This document shows, piece after piece, positions 1 to 5,904 of a stretch of 6,045 nucleotides of DNA; positions within the stretch are counted from its first letter, which is position 1, and the number at the start of each line of letters is the position of its first letter. The notes beneath the pieces were generated by a model that was given only the letters and a program-made list of their open reading frames with translations, was not told where the DNA came from and made no database searches. This stretch comes from an uncultured Collinsella sp. Lineage in GTDB: Bacteria > Actinomycetota > Coriobacteriia > Coriobacteriales > Coriobacteriaceae. Both the position numbers and the translations under genes were made by a program. The stretch covers positions 1 through 6,045 of the forward strand of contig CABUQI010000074.1 of assembly GCA_902493545.1 (NCBI GenBank), given 5' to 3'.

Positions 1-378
1 TGCCAGGCCGAGGTCGGAAGCGCCGCCGCCATGGCAGCCGCCGCGCTGGTGCAGATGCTCGGCGGCACGCCCGAGCAGGCGCTTGACGCCAGTTCCATCG
101 CGCTGAGTAACCTACTGGGCCTCGTTTGTGACCCCGTCGGTGGCCTCGTGGAGGTGCCCTGCCAAAACCGCAACGCCATCGGCGTGGCAGCGGCCTTTAG
201 CTCGGCACAACTCGCCCTCGCAGGCATTAAGAGCCTGGTGCCGTTTGACCAGATGGCACATGTCATGCTCTCGGTGGGTCACGCGTTGCCGGCCACGCTG
301 CGCGAGACGGCAAAGGGCGGCATCGCGCAGGCTCCGGCCGCACTTTCGGCCTGTGCAAAATGCGGTGTGTGCGGATAG
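1..378 (+). CDS. sdaA: L-serine dehydratase (iron-sulfur type), C-terminal part
   Basis: This is the 3' end of a gene that begins before the window; 125 codons are visible, open from base 1 to the TAG at 376-378. The family deaminates L-serine to pyruvate and ammonia in the cytoplasm using an oxygen-sensitive [4Fe-4S] cluster. The visible part matches the catalytic alpha domain: CQAEVGSA at the left edge, then GLVCDPVGGLVEVPCQNRNAIG, then GHALPATLRETAKGGIA near the end. The three family cluster cysteines appear to be the first codon (1-3), TGT at 127-129 and TGC at 160-162. The protein ends in CAKCGVCG, a Cys-rich tail; in the Legionella enzyme a C-terminal cysteine enters the active site as a fourth cluster ligand, so this tail may do likewise. 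The internal ATG at 31 is not the start, because homology continues upstream of it. A terminator follows 18 bp after the stop. Whether this is a single-chain enzyme or a separate alpha subunit cannot be seen. Confidence 0.93.
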   Translation, partial: CQAEVGSAAAMAAAALVQMLGGTPEQALDASSIALSNLLGLVCDPVGGLVEVPCQNRNAIGVAAAFSSAQLALAGIKSLVPFDQMAHVMLSVGHALPATLRETAKGGIAQAPAALSACAKCGVCG

Positions 379-396
379 CGGCAAAGAACGACTCAA

Positions 397-423
397 AGGT
401 GGGACAAATGTCCCACCTCTTTT
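397..423 (+). terminator. Rho-independent terminator of the serine dehydratase gene
   Basis: A perfect 9-bp stem pairs AGGTGGGAC (397-405) with GTCCCACCT (410-418) around an AAAT loop, followed by CTTTT. It lies 18 bp after the sdaA stop and ahead of the next promoter, so it should insulate the two transcription units. A short A-run before the stem could give weak termination on the opposite strand, but no minus-strand gene ends here. Confidence 0.85.
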
Positions 424-441
424 GAATGCCACCGTTTCCGT

Positions 442-470
442 ACCACAAACAGCAGGGCAATCGCTATAAT
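442..470 (+). promoter_or_regulatory. Sigma-70-type promoter for the L,D-transpeptidase gene
   Basis: A perfect TATAAT -10 box lies at 465-470. The hexamer 17 bp upstream (ACCACA, 442-447) matches only the last three bases of TTGACA, so the -35 box is weak and an activator may contribute. Transcription would start near 477-479, giving a leader of about 50 nt before the chosen start at 528. The position between a terminator and the gene supports the call. Confidence 0.6.
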
Positions 471-512
471 GCAAGCCCAGTAAAAACACGATGAACCGCA
501 AGGCGAAAATCG

Positions 513-517
513 AAGGA
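513..517 (+). promoter_or_regulatory. Ribosome binding site that decides the L,D-transpeptidase start
   Basis: AAGGA at 513-517 lies 10 nt before the ATG at 528 but only 1 nt before the in-frame ATG at 519. A 1-nt spacer is not usable, so 528 is the better start and the protein begins MSQNDRTQ rather than MHTMSQ. Confidence 0.65.
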
Positions 518-527
518 TATGCATACG

Positions 528-2261
528 ATGTCGCAAAACGATCGAACTCAACTGATTCCCGATCCGCAGCAGCCGAGCAGGCACACCGGCAGCGTTCAGT
601 CGCCGCGTCCTATCGCGCCGAGCCACGGTCAGCAGCGTAGTGCAGCAAACGCTTCCCAACACCCGAACCAACAGCGACAGCAGCGTCAACAACGTCAGCA
701 GCGCCGGGCAAACGGCAATGCGCCCAAGCAGCCCCCCACGCACGCTCGAGGCGATCGCGGCCCCGCGCGCAAACCCGCCGAGAACAATAAGTCGGGCAAA
801 AAGACGACGCTCTTTGTCGTCCTGGGCCTAATCGTCATTGTCTATATCGTAGGCGTCGTAGCGTTTTCGCAGGTAGCCTACCCCAACACCACCATCGCCG
901 GCGTCGACGTCTCGTTCTCCAACGCTTCGTCTGCCGCCACCAAGGTCAATTCGGCATGGAAGCACTATAAGCTCGCCGTGACAGGCGATGACTTTAGCTG
1001 GACCTATCAGCCCGAGTCCGATGAGCCCATCGTCGACGGCGAAGCTGCCGCAAAAGAAATCATCAGCCACAACGAAGCCTTTATATGGCCGGTCCGTCTT
1101 GTGGAATCCTTAAGCGGCAAAACCAAAACAACCGCTACCTCCAACGAAGTCGATCTTGATCAAGACGTCGACCTGTCCATGCTTTCCGACACCTTTGACC
1201 AAAAGAAGTTTGAGAAGGATCTGGGCGCCGCCATCGACGAGTTTAACGAGGGGCGTTCGGGCACGTTCGAGGCCAATAGCTCCTATGACGAGCAAGCGGG
1301 CAAGTTTACCGTCGAGAAGGCGCGCTCCAACGAAAAACTCAACCGCGAGCATGTCATCAAGTATGCCGAGCTCGAGCTTGCCTCACTGGCCGAGTCCGTA
1401 GATCTTTCCATGCTCGGCAACGATGCCTATGAGCCACTCAATGGAACGCTGACAGATGATCAGATTCAGGCCGCATGCGATGCCGCCAACAACTTCCTGG
1501 GCGTCAACGTGACCCTCAAGCTCAACGGCGAGGATGCCGGCAAGGTTGATGGCAGCTCCGTGTTGCAGTGGATCAGCTTTGCCGATCCGGCCAACCCCAC
1601 GCTCGATACGTCGCAGATCAGTAGCTGGGCAGCCGAGCTCGCCAACGGCTTTAATACCGTGGGCTCCACTCGCTGGTGGACGCGCGCCGATGGCAAGCAG
1701 TGCGCCGTCGAAGGCGGCGACTTTGGTTGGTCCATCGACAGCAGCTCGCTCGCCAAGCAGGTCGAGGACGCCATTAACAACAAGCAGGCCGGCGAGATCG
1801 AGATCAAGTACTCCCAGAAGGCCGACACCTTTACCGCAAAGGGAGAGCCCGACTGGAAGGCGTATATCGACGTCGACCTGTCCGAGCAGCACGCGCGCTA
1901 CTATGACGAGAACGGTAATATCGTTTGGGAGGCCAACTTTATTTCCGGCAAACCGGGCGAAGACGCCACCCCCGAGGGCGTGTGGCAGATCAACAGCAAC
2001 GACGGCGGTAGCACCCTGATCGGAGCCAAGGACCCCGAGACGGGCAAGCCCAAATACGAGAGCCCGGTGAGCTACTGGATGCCGTTCGAGGGCAATATGA
2101 TCGGCTTCCACGATGCCACCTGGCAAAACGACAAGAGCTTCGATAACGCCGAGTCGTACAAATGGTGCGGCAGCCACGGCTGCATCAACCTGCGCCTGGC
2201 AGACGCCAAGGCACTTCACGACTGCATCAAAGTCGGCCTGTGTGTGGTTGTCCACTCGTAG
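528..2261 (+). CDS. Membrane-anchored L,D-transpeptidase (YkuD) with peptidoglycan-binding domains
   Basis: The protein has 577 residues. L,D-transpeptidases of this family form 3-3 crosslinks or attach other groups to peptidoglycan stem peptides outside the membrane. Order of parts: a Gln/Arg/Pro-rich, probably disordered cytoplasmic tail (1-90) with four QQR repeats; one membrane helix (about 93-113, rich in V, I and L), lysines before it giving an N-in topology; a stalk opening with TIAGVDVS, typical of YkuD proteins with PG_binding_4 domains; two PG_binding_4-like regions (roughly 215-300 and 360-430); and a C-terminal YkuD domain (about 444-577). The catalytic signature is visible: His528 in GFHDATW, then SHGCINLR with nucleophile Cys552. 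The start at 528 is set by its AAGGA site; 519 is an alternative. The gene has its own promoter and stands 132 bp ahead of an ABC exporter operon. Extra extracytoplasmic cysteines (for example Cys547, Cys566, Cys572) could form disulfides. The family call is firm; the exact wall reaction is inferred. Confidence 0.93.
   Translation: MSQNDRTQLIPDPQQPSRHTGSVQSPRPIAPSHGQQRSAANASQHPNQQRQQRQQRQQRRANGNAPKQPPTHARGDRGPARKPAENNKSGKKTTLFVVLGLIVIVYIVGVVAFSQVAYPNTTIAGVDVSFSNASSAATKVNSAWKHYKLAVTGDDFSWTYQPESDEPIVDGEAAAKEIISHNEAFIWPVRLVESLSGKTKTTATSNEVDLDQDVDLSMLSDTFDQKKFEKDLGAAIDEFNEGRSGTFEANSSYDEQAGKFTVEKARSNEKLNREHVIKYAELELASLAESVDLSMLGNDAYEPLNGTLTDDQIQAACDAANNFLGVNVTLKLNGEDAGKVDGSSVLQWISFADPANPTLDTSQISSWAAELANGFNTVGSTRWWTRADGKQCAVEGGDFGWSIDSSSLAKQVEDAINNKQAGEIEIKYSQKADTFTAKGEPDWKAYIDVDLSEQHARYYDENGNIVWEANFISGKPGEDATPEGVWQINSNDGGSTLIGAKDPETGKPKYESPVSYWMPFEGNMIGFHDATWQNDKSFDNAESYKWCGSHGCINLRLADAKALHDCIKVGLCVVVHS
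669..704 (+). repeat. Four tandem 9-bp QQR-coding repeats
   Basis: Four consecutive degenerate copies of CA(A/G)-CA(A/G)-CG(N) encode (Gln-Gln-Arg)x4 in the cytoplasmic tail of the L,D-transpeptidase. Synonymous differences between copies indicate an older expansion rather than very recent slippage. Copy number could vary between strains without breaking the frame. Confidence 0.75.
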
Positions 2262-2329
2262 TGCAACGCGCACATTCATACAACGTGGAACCGCTGCGAC
2301 CAATCTAACAGTTCCGAAAGAAACCGTTT

Positions 2330-2359
2330 TATGCGCCCGCCTCAACCGGTGGGCGCATA
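2330..2359 (+). other. Strong GC-rich hairpin between the transpeptidase gene and the exporter operon
   Basis: A 12-bp stem (2330-2341 with 2348-2359, one G-T pair, core GCGCCC/GGGCGC) closes a 6-nt loop. The bases after it read TACTTATCG, so the U-tract of an intrinsic terminator is missing; a TTTT run lies before the stem instead. It ends about 22 nt before the Shine-Dalgarno site of the next gene. It could be a weak terminator, an attenuator or an mRNA-stabilising structure. No convincing promoter was found in the 2262-2393 gap; TATACT at 2358-2363 lacks a matching -35 box. Confidence 0.5.
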
Positions 2360-2381
2360 TACTTATCGAGGTACTTTCTAT

Positions 2382-2388
2382 AAAGGAG
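2382..2388 (+). promoter_or_regulatory. Ribosome binding site that decides the membrane fusion protein start
   Basis: AAAGGAG at 2382-2388 lies 5 nt before the ATG at 2394. The longer in-frame start at 2331 would lie inside the 2330-2359 hairpin and has no purine-rich site close upstream, so 2394 is preferred. Confidence 0.85.
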
Positions 2389-2393
2389 ACGCT

Positions 2394-3830
2394 ATGCCGA
2401 ATGTCCCCACGACCACCCCGGGCCCGGATGATACCGAGCATACGCTCGAAGATGTCACCGAAACGATTCCTCTGATTACAAACGTACATGCCGATAAGCA
2501 GAGCGGACGCGCGAACGATGCGACCGAGATTTCCGATGAAGAGGCATATGCCAAGCTCAAGGCAAAACGTGCCGAACGTCGACGCAAAAAGCTCATCCGA
2601 CGCGGCATTGCGGCCGGCGTCGTGGCCGCCATTGTGCTCATCGCCGTTGTCGTGACCCTGGTTATCAATGCGCAGCCACAGGGCACTAGCGGGCCTGTGA
2701 CCGACATGGTGACCGAGGGCACGTTTACCACAACGGTCGAGGCGAAAGGCCAGCTCAAACCAATTTCGTCCTCAGTGGTCTCCCCTTCTGTCGACGGCAC
2801 GGTCGATTCGATCAACGTGCAGGCGGGCCAATCCGTCAACGAGGGCGACGTGCTTATGACCATTAAAAACGACGAGCTCGATCGCAACGTTGCCGAGGCA
2901 CAGCGTGCAGTTGCTGCCGCTCAAGAAGACCTCGCTAATGCGAAGAAAGCCGCAGCTGCCGCTCAGGCCACCCCAACGACGGACGTCGATGGAGCTTCCG
3001 CAGCGGCTGGCGTCTCCGACGCATCAGCGGACACGAACGCCGTATCGGCCGCGCAGCGCAGCCTCGCTTCGGCCCAGGCAAACCTCGATCAGGCGAACGC
3101 CAAGGCCGCCAGCCGTACGGTCACGGCCCCGAGCTCGGGCAGCATCGTGGAGCTCAACGCCAAGGTGGGCGCCACGGTAACAGGCGGCATGATTATGGGC
3201 GAAAGTGATACGAGCGGTGGCAAGCAGTGCATGCAGATCGCCGACCTATCCAAGATGAAGGTGACCGTACAGGTGGGAGAAAAGGACATCGCCAAGATCG
3301 CCGTTGGGCAGAGCGCCAACGTCACGTATCCCGCGTTTCCCGATATCGTGAGCCAGGGCACCGTCACGGCTATCGCGTCGGTGGCAAACTCCGACGCCGC
3401 TAACGGTGGCGGCGGCAGCGTAACCTTTAACGTCGACATCCTCATCGAGGCGCCCGACGCGCGCCTGAAGCCGGGCATGACGGCCGAGGTCTCGGTGGTG
3501 ACCGAGCAGCTCGACGACGTGGTGATGGCGCCGACGATGGCGCTCATGACCGAAGACGGCGAACACTATTACGTCAACGTGGCAACCGATGACGAGGGCA
3601 AGCAGACCCGCCGCGTGAAAGTGACCGTCGTGACGCAAAACGACAACGAAGCCGTAGTCGGCAAGACACAGGTCAAGCGCGACGACCAGGGCAACGAGAT
3701 CAACCCTAACGTGCCGATTACCAAGCTGCGCGATGGCGACACCCTCGTCATGGACACCGGAGCGGACGCAACGGCTGACGGCGGCTACAGCACGGATTCG
3801 GGCAGAATGTCTGACGACGAGGGCATGTAA
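2394..3830 (+). CDS. MacA/YknX-like membrane fusion protein (HlyD family)
   Basis: The protein has 478 residues. Such proteins link to a MacB-type permease and assist export on the outer face of the membrane. Order of parts: a Thr/Asp/Glu-rich cytoplasmic tail (1-50); a strongly basic stretch (53-70, KLKAKRAERRRKK); a membrane helix (about 72-92); a first biotinyl-lipoyl half (about 127-157, VDGTVDSINVQAGQSVNEGDVL); a helical hairpin (about 160-237) whose two Ala/Gln-rich helices are separated by a low-complexity linker near 192-214; the second lipoyl half (about 241-262, TAPSSGSIVELNAKVGATV); a beta-barrel region (about 285-370, with LKPGMTAEVSV); and a membrane-proximal domain (about 371-460). 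The linker in place of a defined hairpin tip suits a monoderm with no TolC partner. The stop overlaps the ATPase start by one base (TAATG). The family call is secure; the substrate is unknown. Confidence 0.92.
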   Translation: MPNVPTTTPGPDDTEHTLEDVTETIPLITNVHADKQSGRANDATEISDEEAYAKLKAKRAERRRKKLIRRGIAAGVVAAIVLIAVVVTLVINAQPQGTSGPVTDMVTEGTFTTTVEAKGQLKPISSSVVSPSVDGTVDSINVQAGQSVNEGDVLMTIKNDELDRNVAEAQRAVAAAQEDLANAKKAAAAAQATPTTDVDGASAAAGVSDASADTNAVSAAQRSLASAQANLDQANAKAASRTVTAPSSGSIVELNAKVGATVTGGMIMGESDTSGGKQCMQIADLSKMKVTVQVGEKDIAKIAVGQSANVTYPAFPDIVSQGTVTAIASVANSDAANGGGGSVTFNVDILIEAPDARLKPGMTAEVSVVTEQLDDVVMAPTMALMTEDGEHYYVNVATDDEGKQTRRVKVTVVTQNDNEAVVGKTQVKRDDQGNEINPNVPITKLRDGDTLVMDTGADATADGGYSTDSGRMSDDEGM

Positions 3831-4603
3831 TGCGTCCCGTTATCGACATCCGCAACGTGCACCGCATCTTTGAAAGCGAGGCAGGTTGCGCCCACATCCT
3901 GCATAACGTGAGACTGGCGGTAGATCCCGGCGAGTTCGTCGCTATCACCGGCCCCTCGGGCTCGGGCAAGTCGACGCTCATGAACATCCTAGGCTGCCTG
4001 GATAAGCCGACGGCGGGCGGCTACTACCTGCAAGGGCTCAACGTGGCCGAGCTTGACGATGACGAGCTCACCGAAGTTCGCGCCCTGAGCATTGGCTTTG
4101 TCTTTCAGAGCTTCAACCTGCTGCCGCGCCTGTCGGTTATCGAAAACGTCATGCTGCCGCTGGCCTACACCAATGTGCCCCGTAGCCAGCGCGAAATGCG
4201 CGCCGTGCACGCGCTACAGGCCGTCACGCTGCCGGTCGACCACTGGGACCACCGCATATCAGAGCTCTCGGGCGGACAGATGCAGCGCGTCGCCATCGCG
4301 CGCGCTCTTGTCAATGACCCGCCCATCATCCTGGCCGATGAGCCGACGGGAAACCTGGACTCCGCTACCGGAGCGCTTGTGATGGAAACCTTCCATAAGC
4401 TCCAGAAGCGCGGCAAAACCATCGTGCTTATCACACACGACCCCGGCATCGCCGCCGAGGCCGACCGTGCCGTGACCATCCGCGACGGTCGCATTCACGA
4501 TGGCGCGTATATTCCACATGCACCGCGGACCCTGCGCAGCGCCGTGGATAGCCTGCCCAGGATTTCCGCCTCCGCCAACCCGCCGAAAGGAGAGATGGCA
4601 TGA
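3830..4603 (+). CDS. MacB/LolD-type ABC transporter ATPase
   Basis: The protein has 257 residues and is the cytoplasmic ATPase that powers the adjacent permease by mechanotransmission, as in MacB, LolCDE and YknYZ. All motifs are present: Walker A GPSGSGKST (41-49), Q-loop Gln93 in FVFQSFNLLPRLSV, signature LSGGQMQRVAIARAL (146-160), Walker B IILADEP with catalytic Glu171, D-loop NLDS (175-178) and H-loop His203 in ITHD. The sequence around the Q-loop is typical of this subfamily. About 30 residues after the core (from about 226) form a basic, Pro/Ser-rich extension of unknown role. The start at 3830 overlaps the upstream TAA; GAGGG at 3819-3823 lies 6 nt before it. The stop overlaps the permease start (ATGA), so all three genes are probably translationally coupled. 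Confidence 0.95.
   Translation: MRPVIDIRNVHRIFESEAGCAHILHNVRLAVDPGEFVAITGPSGSGKSTLMNILGCLDKPTAGGYYLQGLNVAELDDDELTEVRALSIGFVFQSFNLLPRLSVIENVMLPLAYTNVPRSQREMRAVHALQAVTLPVDHWDHRISELSGGQMQRVAIARALVNDPPIILADEPTGNLDSATGALVMETFHKLQKRGKTIVLITHDPGIAAEADRAVTIRDGRIHDGAYIPHAPRTLRSAVDSLPRISASANPPKGEMA
4586..4592 (+). promoter_or_regulatory. Ribosome binding site of the permease gene, inside the ATPase gene
   Basis: AAAGGAG at 4586-4592 lies 7 nt before the ATG at 4600. It lies within the last codons of the ATPase gene and supports the ATGA overlap start. The ATG at 4595 is in the ATPase frame and is not a start. Confidence 0.8.
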
Positions 4604-5814
4604 GCGCCCGCGATCTCATCCAGGAAGCCCTTCACTCGCTCGAAGCCAACAAGGGGCGCAGCCTGCTCACCATCCTGGGCATTGTCATCGGCATCGCCTC
4701 GGTTATCGCCATGACTTCGCTCATCGGCGGCATCCAAAACAGCCTGGTCAACAGTCTGGGCCTCAATGCGGCACGCATGGTGCAAATCTATTCGTCGCAA
4801 GAACTCACCGAGTCCGACATCGAGAAGCTTCAAAAACTGGTGCCGCAGATAGAGCAGATCGGCATTGTCGACAGCGCGTATACCGAGTATAAGACCGGCG
4901 ATAAAAGCTATACCGTCATGGCACAGGGTGTCGATAGCGACATGCTCGACGCCGTGGGGGCCAGCAAGCTCGTTGCGGGGCGCACCTATTCCCAGGCCGA
5001 GTCCCAATCAGGCTCGCGCGTGGCGCTCATCAGCCGCGGCGGCGCCGATCAGCTTTACGGCAACGAACAGGATGCGCTGGGGAAAACCATCAAGGTGTCC
5101 AACGGCGAGGTGCAGATTGTAGGTGTGATTGATGGCGGCAACGACTCCATGGGCTCGCTCACGCTGTATATGCCGCGCGAAACCATCTCAGGCCTGTTTG
5201 GCGACGAAAATCCTTCATTCCCCAGCGTGACGGCTCTTGCCGCCGAGGGCACAGACATGGACGAGCTTTGTAAGACCATCAAGTCCAAGGTGCGCGCAAT
5301 GAAGGGCATCGCGGAGGATGATGAGTACGACAGTGTATCGGCGACCTCCATGAAAAGCGCCATCGATGCACTCAACTCCTTTATGGGCGCGTTCTCGCTC
5401 ATCATGGGCGCTGTCGCCAGCATCTCGCTGCTTGTCGGCGGTATCGGCATTATGAATATGATGCTCACCAACGTGACTGAGCGCATCCGTGAGATCGGCA
5501 TTCGCCGTGCCCTGGGCGCAAGTCGTCGCGATATCACCGCGCAGTTTTTGGCCGAGTCCTCGGCGCTGTGCGTCACCGGCGGACTGTTGGGTGTCCTGAT
5601 TGGCTATCTGCTGGCATGGGGACTCACGTTCTTTGCCGCAAGCTCGGGCATCATGAGCGAGTTTGGAGCTACCGGGACGATCACGCCAAGCTTCTCCATT
5701 ACAACAGTGTTGATCGCGTTTGCCGTATCGGTCGGCATCGGCGTAATCTTTGGCTTCTACCCCGCTCGCCGTGCAGCAAAGCTCGACCCGGTGGAATGCC
5801 TACGCTACCAGTAA
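4600..5814 (+). CDS. MacB/FtsX-family ABC transporter permease
   Basis: The protein has 404 residues, the usual length for a stand-alone MacB-type permease, and is the membrane subunit paired with the upstream ATPase. Order of parts: a cytoplasmic amphipathic start (1-20); TM1 (about 21-43, SLLTILGIVIGIASV); a large extracytoplasmic MacB periplasmic-core-type domain (about 44-258); TM2 (about 262-287); the conserved intracellular loop ERIREIGIRRALGASRRDI (294-312), the coupling region to the ATPase; TM3 (about 318-347); TM4 (about 366-388); and the family ending FGFYPARRAAKLDPVECLRYQ. E. coli MacB carries ATPase and permease in one chain; here they are separate, as in Bacillus YknYZ. The gene is last in its operon and is followed 12 bp later by a 69-bp palindrome that may serve as its transcript end. 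The substrate is not predictable; antimicrobial peptide efflux or lipid export are family precedents only. Confidence 0.95.
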   Translation: MSARDLIQEALHSLEANKGRSLLTILGIVIGIASVIAMTSLIGGIQNSLVNSLGLNAARMVQIYSSQELTESDIEKLQKLVPQIEQIGIVDSAYTEYKTGDKSYTVMAQGVDSDMLDAVGASKLVAGRTYSQAESQSGSRVALISRGGADQLYGNEQDALGKTIKVSNGEVQIVGVIDGGNDSMGSLTLYMPRETISGLFGDENPSFPSVTALAAEGTDMDELCKTIKSKVRAMKGIAEDDEYDSVSATSMKSAIDALNSFMGAFSLIMGAVASISLLVGGIGIMNMMLTNVTERIREIGIRRALGASRRDITAQFLAESSALCVTGGLLGVLIGYLLAWGLTFFAASSGIMSEFGATGTITPSFSITTVLIAFAVSVGIGVIFGFYPARRAAKLDPVECLRYQ

Positions 5815-5826
5815 GCCACCACCAAC

Positions 5827-5895
5827 AAGTTGCGGTGAATTAGGGACTGAATATGCTATTTAGCAGCAAATACAGACACTATTTCACCGCAACTT
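5827..5895. repeat. 69-bp imperfect palindrome, possible dispersed repeat element
   Basis: The outer 13 bp are a perfect inverted repeat (AAGTTGCGGTGAA at 5827-5839, TTCACCGCAACTT at 5883-5895). Pairing continues inward with scattered mismatches to a centre near 5861: 27 of 34 arm positions are Watson-Crick and one more is a G-T pair. It starts 12 bp after the permease stop, is more AT-rich than its surroundings and codes for nothing. It could be a miniature mobile or REP-like element, a transcript-end hairpin for the exporter operon, or both. No clear T-tract follows on either strand. Only one copy is visible, so dispersal is inference. Confidence 0.8.
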
Positions 5896-5904
5896 ATTGA
5901 AGGG

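Noticed and set aside
491..637. Small open frame starting at ATG 491 (about 48 codons) overlapping the start of the transpeptidase gene
   Set aside because: It has no ribosome site at a proper distance, runs in another frame through the coding sequence and has a composition expected of a frame shadow.
2287..2315. Inverted repeat GGAAC/GTTCC in the gap before the exporter operon
   Set aside because: Only 5 bp separated by 19 nt, which is expected by chance; not called as an operator.
2358..2384. TATACT and TATAAA as possible -10 boxes for the exporter operon
   Set aside because: The first lies within the hairpin and has no -35 match at 16-18 bp; the second overlaps the Shine-Dalgarno site, leaving no room for a leader.
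2331..2393. Upstream in-frame ATG giving a membrane fusion protein 21 residues longer
   Set aside because: The ATG lies inside the hairpin stem and has no close purine-rich site, while ATG 2394 has AAAGGAG 5 nt upstream.
1383..2489. A 368-codon open frame on the minus strand across the transpeptidase gene and the following gap
   Set aside because: It is antisense to a clearly recognised YkuD gene, shows no family motifs, spans the intergenic hairpin, and is explained by the GC-rich third positions of the real gene keeping the opposite frame open.
5827..5895. The palindrome as a unit of a CRISPR array or as an attachment site
   Set aside because: There is only one copy with no repeat-spacer pattern, and no integrase or duplicated flanking site is visible in the window.
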